The notes beneath the pieces were generated by a model. That model had not been told where the DNA came from, ran no database searches, and worked only from the letters and a program-made list of their open reading frames with translations. A program made the translations under genes and the position numbers. Positions 6,769-16,255 of a stretch of DNA of 64,000 nt are shown here, one piece after another. The stretch comes from Sanguibacter gelidistatuariae (GTDB taxonomy: Bacteria > Actinomycetota > Actinomycetes > Actinomycetales > Cellulomonadaceae), in NCBI RefSeq assembly GCF_900096585.1, contig NZ_FMYH01000004.1, positions 62,001-126,000 on the forward strand. Direction: 5' to 3'. The first letter of the stretch is position 1; each line of letters opens with the position of its first letter.

Positions 6769-8366
6769 TGCCACCGCAGATCACCTCCGCCTTCGGTCGG
6801 ATCACGAGCTCCGTCCGCGAGTTCACCGTCGCCCAGCGCACCCTGGCGCTGATCGGCGTCGCGGTCATCGCCCTCGCGGTCATCGCGTTGAGCGCCTGGC
6901 TCTCTCGGCCCCAGTTCTCCCCGCTCTACACCGGCCTCGCCCCCGCCGACGCGAGCGCGATCGTCGACCAGCTCACCACGCAGGGCGTGGCCTACGAGCT
7001 CAGCAACGGCGGCTCAACCGTCCTGGTGCCCTCCGACAAGGTCTACGACATGCGGCTCAAGGTCGCCGCGAGCGGCATGTCGCCCTCGAGCGAGGGCGGG
7101 TACTCCCTGCTCGACTCGATGGGCATGAGCTCCTCGGAGTTCCAGCAGGACGTCACGTACAAGCGCGCCCTCGAGGGTGAGATCGCCAAGACGATCTCGT
7201 CGATGGCCGGCGTCGAGCTGGCCACGGTCAAGCTGGCCATGCCGGAGGAGAGCGTCTTCGTCTCGACCAAGGCGGACCCGACCGCCTCGGTCTTCATCCA
7301 GGCCAAGTCCGGGTCCACGCTCAACGACGACCAGGTCCAGTCGATCATCAACCTCGTCTCGGCGAGCGTGGAGGGCATGAAGACGACCGACGTCGCGGTC
7401 ATCGACTCCTCCGGCACGGTGCTCTCCGCGGTCGGCACGGGAACCACGGGCACCGGCGCCAACAAGCAGACCGTCGCCTACGAGGAGCGCGTCGCCGCGT
7501 CCGTCCAGTCGATGCTCGACCCGATCGTGGGAGCCGGCAAGGCCGTGGTCACGGTGACCGCGGACCTCGACTACGACGCGACCGATCGCACGCAGGAGAC
7601 GTTCACCGCGACCGAAGGGGTGCCGCCGCTCACCGAGCGCAACACCCTCGAGGAGTTCACCGGGACCAACTCCGCAGCGACCGGCGTGCTCGGCCCGGAC
7701 AACATCGCTGTTCCCACCGGCGAGAACGGTGACGGCGCCTACACCAACTCCTCGAACGAGGCGAACAACGCCGTCGACAAGCTCACCGAGCACACCGTCG
7801 CCGCCCCGGGGACCGTGCGCCGCCAGTCCGTGTCCGTCGCGGTCGACCAGAAGGCCGCCGCGGCGATCAACATGACCGACCTCCAGGCCATGGTCGCCTC
7901 CGCGGCCGGGATCGATCCAGCCCGCGGGGACGTGGTCACGGTCTCCCGGATGGCCTTCGACACCACCTCGGCCGCGGCCGCCCAGTCCGCGCTCGACGCC
8001 GCCGCGGCGTCCGACGCCGCCGCCGCCAAGGCCAAGAACATGCAGACCCTGATCATCGCCGGGGGAGTGCTGCTCGCCCTCGTGATCCTCGCCATCGTGC
8101 TTGCCAGGCGCCGGCACGTCGGGGAGGACCCACGCGAGGCCCTCGACCTCGGCGAGCTGAGCTTGGTCGAGGACGCCCTCGCGCTGAGCGCCGCGGCCCT
8201 GGCCAACGCGGAGATCCTCGAGCTGCCGGAGAGCCCGAGCGGGCCCACCCCCGAGCAGCTGCAGATCGAGCGCAAGCGCGCCGACGTGGTCAACCTCGTC
8301 GACGAGCAGCCCGAGCAGGTCGCCGAGCTGCTGCGCGAGTGGATGGACACGAGGTCCAGCGCATGA
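6768..8366 (+). CDS. fliF: Flagellar MS-ring protein FliF
   Basis: 532 residues. FliF forms the membrane/supramembrane ring on which the rod and the C ring are built. The first membrane helix is at about 25-45 (LALIGVAVIALAVIALSAWL). It is followed by the YscJ/FliF ring-building motifs (SPLYTGLAPADASAIVDQL, KRALEGEIAKTIS, ASVFIQAKSGSTLN) and a second helix at about 426-446 (LIIAGGVLLALVILAIVL). The C-terminal tail that binds FliG ends in QVAELLREWMDTRSSA. Starts on an ATG overlapping the fliE stop. Confidence 0.97.
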   Translation: MPPQITSAFGRITSSVREFTVAQRTLALIGVAVIALAVIALSAWLSRPQFSPLYTGLAPADASAIVDQLTTQGVAYELSNGGSTVLVPSDKVYDMRLKVAASGMSPSSEGGYSLLDSMGMSSSEFQQDVTYKRALEGEIAKTISSMAGVELATVKLAMPEESVFVSTKADPTASVFIQAKSGSTLNDDQVQSIINLVSASVEGMKTTDVAVIDSSGTVLSAVGTGTTGTGANKQTVAYEERVAASVQSMLDPIVGAGKAVVTVTADLDYDATDRTQETFTATEGVPPLTERNTLEEFTGTNSAATGVLGPDNIAVPTGENGDGAYTNSSNEANNAVDKLTEHTVAAPGTVRRQSVSVAVDQKAAAAINMTDLQAMVASAAGIDPARGDVVTVSRMAFDTTSAAAAQSALDAAAASDAAAAKAKNMQTLIIAGGVLLALVILAIVLARRRHVGEDPREALDLGELSLVEDALALSAAALANAEILELPESPSGPTPEQLQIERKRADVVNLVDEQPEQVAELLREWMDTRSSA

Positions 8367-9376
8367 GGTCAGCGACGCTGAGCGGGACGCAGAAGGCCGC
8401 CCTGGTCCTCATGCAGATCGGTCGCGAACGGGCCGTCAAGGTCATGTCCCAGCTCGACGACACCACGATCGAGGAGCTCACAGCCGAGATCCTGCGGATG
8501 GAGCGGGTCGACCGCGAGGTCGCCGACGAGGTCATCGCGGAGTTTCACGCGATCACCCTGGGTGGTGCCTCGAACATCGCCAACGGTGGCCTCGGCTACG
8601 CCCAGCAGCTCCTCGAGGCATCCATGGGCAGCGCCAAGGCCCAGGACATGCTGGACCGCCTCGCCACGTCGATGGCCGGCCAGCCCTTCGAGTTCCTCCA
8701 GCAGGCCGACGCCCGCCAGGTCCTCGCCCTGCTCAGCGGGGAGCACCCGCAGACCATGGCACTAGTCCTGGCGCATCTGCGCCCCGAGCACGCCTCGGCG
8801 ATCCTGGCCGGGCTGCCCAGCCAGACCCAGGGCGAGGTGGCCCACCGCATCGCGCTCATGGAACGCGCCGCGCCCGACGTCGTGACCGTCGTCGCGGAGT
8901 CGCTGCACCGCAAGGCCTCGGCCGTGCTCACCCCGCGCGAGACCTCCGCGATCGGCGGCGTGGGCCCGCTCGTCGAGATCATCAACCGCGCGGACCCCGG
9001 GACCGAGAAGCTCATCCTCGAAGGCCTGGAGAGCCGCGACGTCGAGCTCGCCGAAGAGGTGCGCTCGCGCATGTTCGTCTTCGCCGACATCGTGCTTCTG
9101 GAAGACCGTGCGCTGCAGCTCGTGCTGCGGGGCGTGGAGTCCGCGAGCCTTGCGCTCGCGCTCAAGGGAGCTGGTGCGGGCGAGCGTGACGCCGTGCTGC
9201 GCAACCTGTCCGAGCGGGCGAGCGAGAACCTCCTCGAGGAGATCGAGCTGCTCGGTGCGGTGCGCATGTCCCAGGTCGAGGAGGCCCGTTCGGAGATCGT
9301 CCAGGTCATCCGCAGGCTCGAGGAGGCCGGTCAGATCGTCATCCGTCGCGAGGGCGAGGACGAGTATGTCTCCTGA
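8363..9376 (+). CDS. fliG: Flagellar motor switch protein FliG
   Basis: 337 residues. FliG is the C-ring protein that contacts MotA to generate torque. Visible regions are the N-terminal FliF-binding domain (LSGTQKAALVLMQIGRERAVKVM), the middle domain with an EHPQTMALVLAHL version of the EHPQ motif, and the C-terminal charged torque helix region (SRDVELAEEVRSRMFVFADI). The ATG at 8363 is preferred because it forms an ATGA overlap with the fliF stop; an upstream ATG at 8339 would add eight residues. Confidence 0.97.
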   Translation: MRSATLSGTQKAALVLMQIGRERAVKVMSQLDDTTIEELTAEILRMERVDREVADEVIAEFHAITLGGASNIANGGLGYAQQLLEASMGSAKAQDMLDRLATSMAGQPFEFLQQADARQVLALLSGEHPQTMALVLAHLRPEHASAILAGLPSQTQGEVAHRIALMERAAPDVVTVVAESLHRKASAVLTPRETSAIGGVGPLVEIINRADPGTEKLILEGLESRDVELAEEVRSRMFVFADIVLLEDRALQLVLRGVESASLALALKGAGAGERDAVLRNLSERASENLLEEIELLGAVRMSQVEEARSEIVQVIRRLEEAGQIVIRREGEDEYVS

Positions 9377-10019
9377 GACTGCCTCAGGCTTCGGCTCCGC
9401 GCGGCTGACCGTGGTGACAGACGACCGCGTGCGCCTCACCTCCGAACGCGCCCGCGTCGCCGGTTATGCGGCCGGGTTCGCGGCCGGGAGCCGGGCCGCG
9501 GCCGCGGCCACCCAGGGCCTGCACGAGCACCTGCGCCGCGAGGCCGCGACGGCCGAGGACGCCCGCGAGGCCGCCCACCGCGCGGCCGTTCTCGCGCTCG
9601 CGCGGGCCGCTGAGGCGGCCACCGCGCGCGTGCTCCCCGTCCTGGACGAGGCCCGCGACCTGCTCTACTCCCGTGCCCTCGAGCTGGCCAGGGCCGTCGT
9701 CGGCGCGGAGCTCTCCGATGGAGACGCGTCGGCGACGACGGCCCTGGCCCGGGCGGCCCGGGTGCCCCACGACGTCCGGGTCCAGACCGTGCGGCTGCAC
9801 CCGAGCGACCTCGCGGCATTGACCGCGGCCGGCCGCGACGGGTCGGCGGAGATGACCGGCGTCGAGCTCGTGGCCGACCCCACGCTCGCCCCCGGCGACG
9901 CGGTGAGCACCTTCGAGGGCGGGTTCTTCGACGCCAGGATCGAGACCGCCTTCGAGCGGGCCCGCACGGCCCTGCTGGCCAGCCCGGCGCTCATGCCGAG
10001 CTTCGCCGGAGGCCTGTGA
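9366..10019 (+). CDS. fliH: Flagellar export ATPase regulator FliH
   Basis: 217 residues. FliH holds the FliI ATPase and links it to the C ring. The middle is an Ala/Arg/Glu-rich coiled coil with GxxxG spacing typical of FliH (YAAGFAAGSRAAAAATQG). The C-terminal domain is recognisable from VQTVRLHPSDLAAL and FFDARIETAFERARTALL. The start is ATG 9366, which overlaps the end of fliG by 11 nt. Sequence conservation in this family is low, so the call rests partly on its place between fliG and fliI. Confidence 0.85.
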   Translation: MSPETASGFGSARLTVVTDDRVRLTSERARVAGYAAGFAAGSRAAAAATQGLHEHLRREAATAEDAREAAHRAAVLALARAAEAATARVLPVLDEARDLLYSRALELARAVVGAELSDGDASATTALARAARVPHDVRVQTVRLHPSDLAALTAAGRDGSAEMTGVELVADPTLAPGDAVSTFEGGFFDARIETAFERARTALLASPALMPSFAGGL

Positions 10020-11353
10020 TGGCGACCTCGACCGTGGCCGCCGACTGGGCTCAGGTGCTCAGCGCCGCCCAGCCCGAGCGCGTCGGGAAGGTCAGCGCCG
10101 CCGTCGGGCTGTCCCTCGACGTGGTCGGGCTCGACTGTGCGATCGGCGACGTGCTTGCCCTCGGCGAGACCGACGACCCAGAGTCCTCGATGCTCGCCGA
10201 GGTCGTGGCCGTCACCGAGGCGGCCGCCCGGTGCATGCCGCTCGGGGCCATGCGCGGCGTGCGCCCGGGGCTGGTGGCCCGGGCGACCGGCGGTTCCCTG
10301 CGGGTGCCCGTCGGATCTGGTCTGCTGGGCAGGATCGTCGACGGCCTCGGCCGACCCCTCGACGGGCGCGGTCCGCTCACCGGGACCACGACCGTCCCGC
10401 TCGACGGGCGTTCCCCGCACCCTCTGGAACGTCAGCGCGTGAAGCAGCCGCTCACCCTCGGCGTGCGCACCCTGGACACCCTCACGACCGTGGGCCGCGG
10501 CCAGCGCATGGGGCTGTTCGCAGGCTCGGGCGTCGGCAAGTCCACCCTGCTCTCGATGATCGCCCGGGGCACCGACGCGGCCGTCTCGGTCATCGCCCTC
10601 GTCGGGGAGCGCGGGCGCGAGGTCCGCGAGTTCATCGAGGACGACCTCGGCCCCGAAGGCCTGGCCCGGTCCGTCGTCGTCGTGGCGACCTCCGACGAGC
10701 CCGCCCTCGTGCGGCTGCGTGCCGCCTTCGTGGCGACCCGGATCGCGGAGCACTTCCGCGAGGCGGGGCAGGACGTCGTGCTCATGATGGACTCCCTCAC
10801 CCGGGTGGCGATGGCCCAGCGGGAGATCGGCCTGTCCGTCGGGGAGCCTCCGGCCACCCGCGGCTACCCGCCCTCCACCTTCTCCCTGCTCGCCGAGCTG
10901 CTCGAGCGCGCCGGGACGTCCGCGCGCGGCTCGGTGACCGGCATCTACACGGTCCTGGTCGACGGCGACGACCACAACGAGCCGATTGCCGACGCGGCCC
11001 GGTCGATCCTGGACGGCCACGTCGTCCTGGACCGCAAGCTCGCCGTCGCCGGCCACTTCCCGAGCATCGACGCGCTCGCGTCCATCTCCCGCGTCGCGAC
11101 CCGGGTGACCGACGCCGGTCAGCGGGCCGACGCGACGACGCTGCGCAAGGTCATGGCCGCGCGCCGGTCCGTGCAGGACCTCGTCGACGTCGGCGCCTAC
11201 GTCGCGGGCAGCAACCCGCTGGTCGACGCCGCGCTCGCGAACCAGGGCGCGATCGACGCCTTCCTCCAGCAGGGGGTCGACGAGAGCGCCCCGGCCGCGG
11301 AGTCCTGGGCTGCGCTGAGCGCGCTCGTCCACGCTCCGGGGATGCCCGCATGA
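10016..11353 (+). CDS. fliI: Flagellum-specific ATP synthase FliI
   Basis: 445 residues (or 444 from the ATG at 10019; the GTG at 10016 is the alternative, and the two cannot be told apart). FliI is the hexameric ATPase of the flagellar type III export apparatus. The Walker A loop GLFAGSGVGKST is at about 163-174, Walker B is VVLMMDSLTRVA, and the F1-beta-like signature GEPPATRGYPPSTFSLLAEL follows. Overlaps the fliH stop and the fliJ start. Confidence 0.97.
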   Translation: MMATSTVAADWAQVLSAAQPERVGKVSAAVGLSLDVVGLDCAIGDVLALGETDDPESSMLAEVVAVTEAAARCMPLGAMRGVRPGLVARATGGSLRVPVGSGLLGRIVDGLGRPLDGRGPLTGTTTVPLDGRSPHPLERQRVKQPLTLGVRTLDTLTTVGRGQRMGLFAGSGVGKSTLLSMIARGTDAAVSVIALVGERGREVREFIEDDLGPEGLARSVVVVATSDEPALVRLRAAFVATRIAEHFREAGQDVVLMMDSLTRVAMAQREIGLSVGEPPATRGYPPSTFSLLAELLERAGTSARGSVTGIYTVLVDGDDHNEPIADAARSILDGHVVLDRKLAVAGHFPSIDALASISRVATRVTDAGQRADATTLRKVMAARRSVQDLVDVGAYVAGSNPLVDAALANQGAIDAFLQQGVDESAPAAESWAALSALVHAPGMPA

Positions 11354-11787
11354 GCCGCCCATACCGCCTCGCCGGTCTGCTGCGCCTGCGCAAGCTCCAG
11401 GAAGACCAGGCCGCCTCCGACCTCGCGGTCGCGAACGCCGCGCGCCGCGCGGCCCTCGATCGGCAGTCTGCGGCCGAGGGCGCGCTGGCCGATCACGGCT
11501 TCGACCCCGTCACCGACGTCGGAGCCTGGCGGTCCGCCATCGCGAGCCGGGTCGCGCTCCGCGGACTTGTGCTCGAGGCTTCGGTGGCCGCCGAGGTGGC
11601 CGCGACCGAGGTCAACCAGCGCGAGCTGGCCTGGGCCGACGCCCGTCGGCGGGCCATCCCGCTCGAGAAGCTCGAAGAGCGCCACGAAGAGACCGAGAAG
11701 ATAGAAGACCTGCGTCAGGAGCAGATCGTGCTGGACGAGATCGCCTCCCGCGGAACGCCCCGGGACAGCCTCGGGGGCAAGTCATGA
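11350..11787 (+). CDS. fliJ: Flagellar export protein FliJ
   Basis: 145 residues, nearly all coiled coil: YRLAGLLRLRKLQEDQAAS at the start, a heptad-like middle, and KIEDLRQEQIVLDEIAS near the end. FliJ sits in the FliI ring as its central stalk. The ATG at 11350 overlaps the fliI stop (ATGA). Size and position are standard. Confidence 0.85.
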   Translation: MSRPYRLAGLLRLRKLQEDQAASDLAVANAARRAALDRQSAAEGALADHGFDPVTDVGAWRSAIASRVALRGLVLEASVAAEVAATEVNQRELAWADARRRAIPLEKLEERHEETEKIEDLRQEQIVLDEIASRGTPRDSLGGKS

Positions 11788-12530
11788 CCGCCTCGCAGAT
11801 CGCCGGCGTGTCGGCGATCAGGGACCGGATCGGGGAGATCACGACCCGGATCGAAAGTCTGGGTTCATCCTTCGCCGCAGCGAAGGCAAGTTCTACGGCC
11901 AGCGCGGCCACGGCGTCGACGGCCTCTGCCACCTCGACGGCGAGCGACTTCGCCTCCGTGCTGGCCGGCGCCGACCTGTCGACCGCGACCGGCGTCGACG
12001 CGCTGATCGCGGCGGCAACCGCCAAGACGGCGACCGCCGCAACCACCTCGACGGCGACCGGGGACGCCCTGGTCGCCGAGGCCCGCAAGTATCTGGGCGT
12101 GCCCTACGTCCTGGGCGGCACGACGGCGGCGGGCCTGGACTGCTCGGGACTGGTCCAGCGCGCTCTCGGCGCGCTCGGCGTCGACATGCCCCGGGTGGCC
12201 CGGGAGCAGATGACGACGGGCACACCCGTGGCCTCGCTGGCCGACGCCGTACCGGGGGACCTCCTCGTCTTCAACGGCGGCTCGCACATCGCGATCTACA
12301 CCGGCAACGGGAAGATGATCGACGCCCCGCAGCCCGGCGACGTGGTGCGCGAACGCGACGTCTACGCGACGCCGACCGCCATCCGCCGCGTGGTGGGGAC
12401 CGGCTCGACCACACTCGCCGCCTCCGCGGCCGCCTCGATGACCAGCTCGGCTGCGTCGCTGCAGGAGATCTTGGCCGCGTCGTCGGCCCAGCGTTCCGCA
12501 CTGTCCCTTCGCCTTGGAGATGCCGCATGA
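11784..12530 (+). CDS. NlpC/P60 peptidase of the flagellar operon
   Basis: 248 residues. The N-terminal 90 residues are Ala/Thr/Ser-rich and resemble a flexible export or linker region, with no clear signal peptide. The C-terminal domain (about 93-205) is NlpC/P60: EARKYLGVPYVLGGTTAAGL, catalytic Cys in DCSGLV, PGDLLVF, and catalytic His in SHIAIYTG. It should cut peptidoglycan stem peptides. It lies between fliJ and fliK, where Bacillus has ylxF; a role opening the wall for the rod, as FlgJ does in proteobacteria, is inferred from position. Overlapping start and stop codons tie it to its neighbours. Confidence 0.88.
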   Translation: MTASQIAGVSAIRDRIGEITTRIESLGSSFAAAKASSTASAATASTASATSTASDFASVLAGADLSTATGVDALIAAATAKTATAATTSTATGDALVAEARKYLGVPYVLGGTTAAGLDCSGLVQRALGALGVDMPRVAREQMTTGTPVASLADAVPGDLLVFNGGSHIAIYTGNGKMIDAPQPGDVVRERDVYATPTAIRRVVGTGSTTLAASAAASMTSSAASLQEILAASSAQRSALSLRLGDAA

Positions 12531-14188
12531 TTCCCATGACACCGCAGGGCCTACGCGCCCAGACCTCGCCCGCGGTCGGCGTCCAGGGCGCGGCCCGGTC
12601 GGCCCCGACGGGCTCGGGCGACGACTTCGCCCGTGCCCTGCGCCAGGAGACCCAGGACCGCGTCGCCGCGCGTCCGCGCGAGGTCGCGCGCCCCGAACGT
12701 GAGGCTGACCGTTCGGTCAGGCGCACGGCCGGCGGCTCGGCCAGTCGCGACGACCGCAGCGACGTCGCCCGGTCCGCACGCGCGGACGCACGCCGGATCG
12801 ATCAGCGGCGCGACCAGGCTTCCGGCGGGTCCGTCGAGGGGACCGGCCGGGCCGCTGCCTCGACCGCGGGCCAGGCCGCGTTGGGTACCGGGGATGCGGC
12901 GACCGGATCGCAGGGTATTGCCGGACAGGGTGTTGCAGGACAGGGCGTCGCCGGACAGGGCATCGCCGGACAGGGCATTGCAGAACCGGGCGCGACCGCA
13001 GCTGACCAGGCGGCTACCGCCGCGTTCGGCTACCTCGCGGGGAGCGGCTCCGTCTCGGCCGAGATGCTCGTCCGGGGTGCCGTGGTGCCCCAGGCCGCCG
13101 GTGTGGTCGGTGATACCGGTGATACCGAGGGCGGCGGTGGTGCCGAGGGTGGCATCGATGCGGCAGATCCGGGTTCGGGACTCGGCCCGGCGGTCACCGC
13201 GATCTCAGGTGCGGCGACGGACGGAGCGGCCCTGCGTGGTGCGGCCCTTCTCGGCGAGGCTGTGCCCGGCGTCGGCTCGTTCGACGGGTCCGCCGGCGCG
13301 CTCACCGGGGCAAGCCTGCCTGCGGTAGCCGCGCCGTCGGCGGGATCCGTGGCGGTTGCAGTCCAGGCCGCCCCCGCCGGGGAGCCCGCCGACCGGGCGG
13401 GCCGGTCTGCAGCTGCCGTGACCGGGCTCGCGATCACCATCCCGGGAGCCACAGCTGCGCCCGCCGGACCGGCCGCGACCGCCTCGGTCGAGCCCTCTGT
13501 GCTTGCGTCGGGAACGGTCGGTGCCCTCGGGGTCGGCGCGGGTGGTGGTGCGGGCAGTGCTGCGGGTGGCCAGGCCGGTGGTTCCGGGACCGGTGCCTCA
13601 GGGACCGAGGGCATGACGCCGGTTGCGGCACCCGCGTCGGGGGCTGCCCCGGTGGGCATCTTCGCGCAGACCCTCGCCGGGCTCGGCGGCGTCGACCGTG
13701 CGGCCGCGCCGGCCGCAGCCGGCTCCGCCTCTCAGGTCTCCCTCGCGGAGCAGATCCGCGGCCCGGTCCTCGCGCTACGGACCGCGGCTCCGGGGGAGCA
13801 TCTGCTCACGCTCAAGGTCACCCCTGACAACCTCGGACCGGTCCAGGTGCGCGCCCACATCGGTGCGGACGGCATCCGGATCGAGCTGGTCGGTGCGACC
13901 GACGCGGCCCGCGAGGGCCTGCGGACCCTGCTCACCGACCTGCGCCGCGACCTCGCCGGGACCGGCATGAACGCCACTCTCAGCCTCGGGTCTGACTCGA
14001 GCCAGGGCGGGCGGACAGGTCAGGGCGCTCCCGGCGATCCCGGCAATCTCGGTGGGACCGGAGACGGGTCCGCCCAGGGCCGCCCCGCACGTCCCGACGC
14101 AGCCGAGGTGCGCGAGCTCCAGGTCTCCGCACCGGTTCCCATCCTTCCCACCACCTCGGGCGCCCACGGCGTCGACGTACTCACCTAA
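12527..14188 (+). CDS. fliK: Flagellar hook-length control protein FliK
   Basis: 553 residues. FliK measures hook length and switches export specificity. The long N-terminal region (1-400) is Ala/Gly/Pro-rich and poorly conserved. It includes five copies of a GQG-type pentapeptide encoded at 12911-12985. The conserved C-terminal hook-length domain lies at about 405-490: EHLLTLKVTPDNLGPVQVRA, then GIRIELVGATDAAREGLRTL. The ATG at 12527 overlaps the peptidase stop. Followed 9 nt later by flgD. Confidence 0.88.
   Translation: MIPMTPQGLRAQTSPAVGVQGAARSAPTGSGDDFARALRQETQDRVAARPREVARPEREADRSVRRTAGGSASRDDRSDVARSARADARRIDQRRDQASGGSVEGTGRAAASTAGQAALGTGDAATGSQGIAGQGVAGQGVAGQGIAGQGIAEPGATAADQAATAAFGYLAGSGSVSAEMLVRGAVVPQAAGVVGDTGDTEGGGGAEGGIDAADPGSGLGPAVTAISGAATDGAALRGAALLGEAVPGVGSFDGSAGALTGASLPAVAAPSAGSVAVAVQAAPAGEPADRAGRSAAAVTGLAITIPGATAAPAGPAATASVEPSVLASGTVGALGVGAGGGAGSAAGGQAGGSGTGASGTEGMTPVAAPASGAAPVGIFAQTLAGLGGVDRAAAPAAAGSASQVSLAEQIRGPVLALRTAAPGEHLLTLKVTPDNLGPVQVRAHIGADGIRIELVGATDAAREGLRTLLTDLRRDLAGTGMNATLSLGSDSSQGGRTGQGAPGDPGNLGGTGDGSAQGRPARPDAAEVRELQVSAPVPILPTTSGAHGVDVLT
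12911..12985 (+). repeat. Five 15-bp tandem repeats within fliK
   Basis: Units start at 12911, 12926, 12941, 12956 and 12971 with the pattern CAGGGNNTNGCNGGA, and differ mainly at third codon positions. They encode repeated QG[I/V]AG. The last unit has drifted to QGIAE. Confidence 0.9.
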
Positions 14189-14197
14189 GGACCGCAC

Positions 14198-14704
14198 ATG
14201 CCCATCGACACCACGATGACCACGCCGGTCGACACGACGTCGGTCAAGAACGCGACCGGTCTGTACACCGGCTCCGCCGGCGTTCGGGACCCTAAGAAGA
14301 GCCTCGATTCCGAGACGTTCCTGACCCTGCTGGTCGCCCAGCTCAAGTACCAGGACCCGAGCTCGCCGATGGACACCAACGAGATGATGGCCCAGACCAC
14401 CCAGCTGGCGAGCATGGAACAGCTCACGAGGCTCAACACAACGATGGGGGAGAGCTTCGCGCTACAGATGCGGGACACCGCCTCGAGCCTGATCGGGAAG
14501 CAGGTCACCTACACCGGTGACGACGGGAAGACGGTCTCGGGGATCGCGTCGTCGGTCTCCTACAAGTACTCCGTCCCGCTGGTCACTGTCGGCGGCAAGG
14601 AGATCACCCTCGACGCGGTCGCCTCCGTGCGCCCGGCAGGTGCTGCGGCCGACCCGGCCGACCCGGCCGATCCTGACGACTCGAGCGACTCGGCCGCGGC
14701 CTGA
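14198..14704 (+). CDS. flgD: Flagellar hook assembly scaffold FlgD
   Basis: 168 residues, short as in other Gram-positive FlgD proteins that lack the Tudor/FnIII C-terminal domain. The diagnostic block is at about 40-75: LDSETFLTLLVAQLKYQDPS, SPMDTNEMMAQTTQLASMEQ. The C-terminal part (LIGKQVTYTGDDGKTVSGI) is the small barrel segment, then an acidic Asp/Pro-rich tail. FlgD caps the growing hook. Confidence 0.94.
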   Translation: MPIDTTMTTPVDTTSVKNATGLYTGSAGVRDPKKSLDSETFLTLLVAQLKYQDPSSPMDTNEMMAQTTQLASMEQLTRLNTTMGESFALQMRDTASSLIGKQVTYTGDDGKTVSGIASSVSYKYSVPLVTVGGKEITLDAVASVRPAGAAADPADPADPDDSSDSAAA

Positions 14705-14783
14705 CCCGCAGCTCCACCCGCAGCTTGACCCACAGACACCTCACGTACCGCCCCCAGCTCCGCACCTTCCGAAGGGACACCTC

Positions 14784-15974
14784 ATGCTTCGCTCACTCTT
14801 CTCCGGCATCTCCGGGCTCCGTGCCCACCAGACCATGCTCGACGTCACCGGCAACAACATCGCCAACGTCAACACGACCGGCTTCAAGTCCTCCCAGATC
14901 CAGTTCAAGGACACCCTGTCCCAGGTGCTCACCAACGCCGGTGGCGCCCAGGGTGGGGTCGGTGGCACCAACCCGGCCCAGGTCGGCCTCGGGGTCCAGG
15001 TCGCCGGCATCACCACGAACTTCCAGCAGGGCGCTGCCCAGGTGACCAACCGCAGCACCGACATGATGATCTCCGGTGACGGGTTCTTCGTCGTGAGCAA
15101 GAACGGCCAGGACTTCTACACCCGGTCCGGCGCCTTCGACTTCGACGCCAACGGCAACCTCGTCACCGGCGAGGGGGCGCTCGTGCAGGGCTGGGGCGCC
15201 GTCAACGGCGTCGTGGACCCGAACGGCCCGCTCACCGACCTGAAGCTGCCGGTCACGGCCCTCAACCCGGCCCAGGCGACCACCAAGGTGGCCTTCGACG
15301 GGAACCTGCCCTCGGACGCACCCTTTCCGACGGTCCTGAACCGGGACGTGGAGGTCTTCGACAACCTGGGCAACTCCCGGATCATCTCGCTGATCTTCAC
15401 CCAGAAGGCGAACGCGGCCGACCCGACAAAGGGCGACGGCTGGGCGATGACCACCTCCGACAACGCGACGCCCCAGGACGTCACCTTCGACGCCGCGGGC
15501 AAGATGACCAGCGCCACCACGGTCACCGTCGACGGCGTCGCCGTCGACCTGTCCACGGTGACCGGCTTCGCGAAGCTCTCCACGGTCGAGGCCGCGTCCA
15601 AGGACGGTCAGGCCGCCGGGACGCTGCAGTCCTTCACGATCAACCCCGACGGCACGATCATCGGCGCCTTCTCCAACGGGATGAAGTCCGCCGTGGGCCG
15701 GATCGCGCTGAGCACCTTTGCCAACCCGGTCGGCCTGGAGAAGGTCGGCGGCTCGCTCTACACGACGTCGGTCAACTCCGGCGAGCCGCAGGTCGGCACC
15801 GCGGGGGCCGGTGGGCGTGGCGCGCTCGTCGGTGGAGCGCTCGAGATGTCGAACGTGGACCTGTCCTCGGAGTTCACGAACCTCATCATCGCCCAGCGCG
15901 GATTCCAGGCGAACTCCCGCGTCATCACCACCTCCGACGAGCTCCTCCAAGAGCTCGTCAACCTCAAGCGCTAA
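14784..15974 (+). CDS. flgE: Flagellar hook protein FlgE
   Basis: 396 residues. N-terminal rod/hook motif MLRSLFSGISGLRAHQTMLD followed by TGNNIANVNTTGFK; the C-terminal motif is NVDLSSEFTNLIIAQRGFQA ending in LLQELVNLKR. The middle holds the hook D1/D2 domains (MMISGDGFFVVSKNGQDFY). The ATG at 14784 is the only start that begins at the conserved terminus; an in-frame extension back to 14517 lies inside flgD. Last gene of the operon before a C-rich spacer. Confidence 0.96.
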   Translation: MLRSLFSGISGLRAHQTMLDVTGNNIANVNTTGFKSSQIQFKDTLSQVLTNAGGAQGGVGGTNPAQVGLGVQVAGITTNFQQGAAQVTNRSTDMMISGDGFFVVSKNGQDFYTRSGAFDFDANGNLVTGEGALVQGWGAVNGVVDPNGPLTDLKLPVTALNPAQATTKVAFDGNLPSDAPFPTVLNRDVEVFDNLGNSRIISLIFTQKANAADPTKGDGWAMTTSDNATPQDVTFDAAGKMTSATTVTVDGVAVDLSTVTGFAKLSTVEAASKDGQAAGTLQSFTINPDGTIIGAFSNGMKSAVGRIALSTFANPVGLEKVGGSLYTTSVNSGEPQVGTAGAGGRGALVGGALEMSNVDLSSEFTNLIIAQRGFQANSRVITTSDELLQELVNLKR

Positions 15975-16084
15975 CCACCACCCCCGCCCACCACCCCCGC
16001 CCACCCACCCCGACCACCCCCCGCCCGCCCGCACGTCCGGCTTCCGCCCCCCGCCAACCCGCCCGTCCGGCGCCCCGATCCCTC
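15975..16084 (+). repeat. C-rich low-complexity spacer after flgE
   Basis: Runs of CCACCCCCGCCCA-like sequence with no open gene. The complementary strand is G-rich with closely spaced G-runs. No intrinsic terminator is visible here. Confidence 0.6.
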
Positions 16085-16166
16085 GCCGAACTCGTGAGCT
16101 ACTGAGCTTCTGACGCCAGTAACCTCGCTGGCTCACGAGTTGGGCGGCTGGCTCACGAGTTGGGCG
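16085..16166. repeat. Intergenic dyad repeat, copy A
   Basis: One left arm GCCGAACTCGTGAGC at 16085 and two right arms (CTCACGAGTTGGGCG) starting at 16132 and 16152, 20 bp apart. It lies between flgE and flbD. The right arms carry G where the other copies have C (GTTGGG instead of GTTCGG). Confidence 0.85.
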
Positions 16167-16255
16167 CGGCGCCGGGCGCCGGGCGCCGCGGCGCCGGGCA
16201 CCGCGGGGGGGACGGTGCGGGAGGGGCCGGGAGCGTGAGGCGGGTGGGGGAATTT

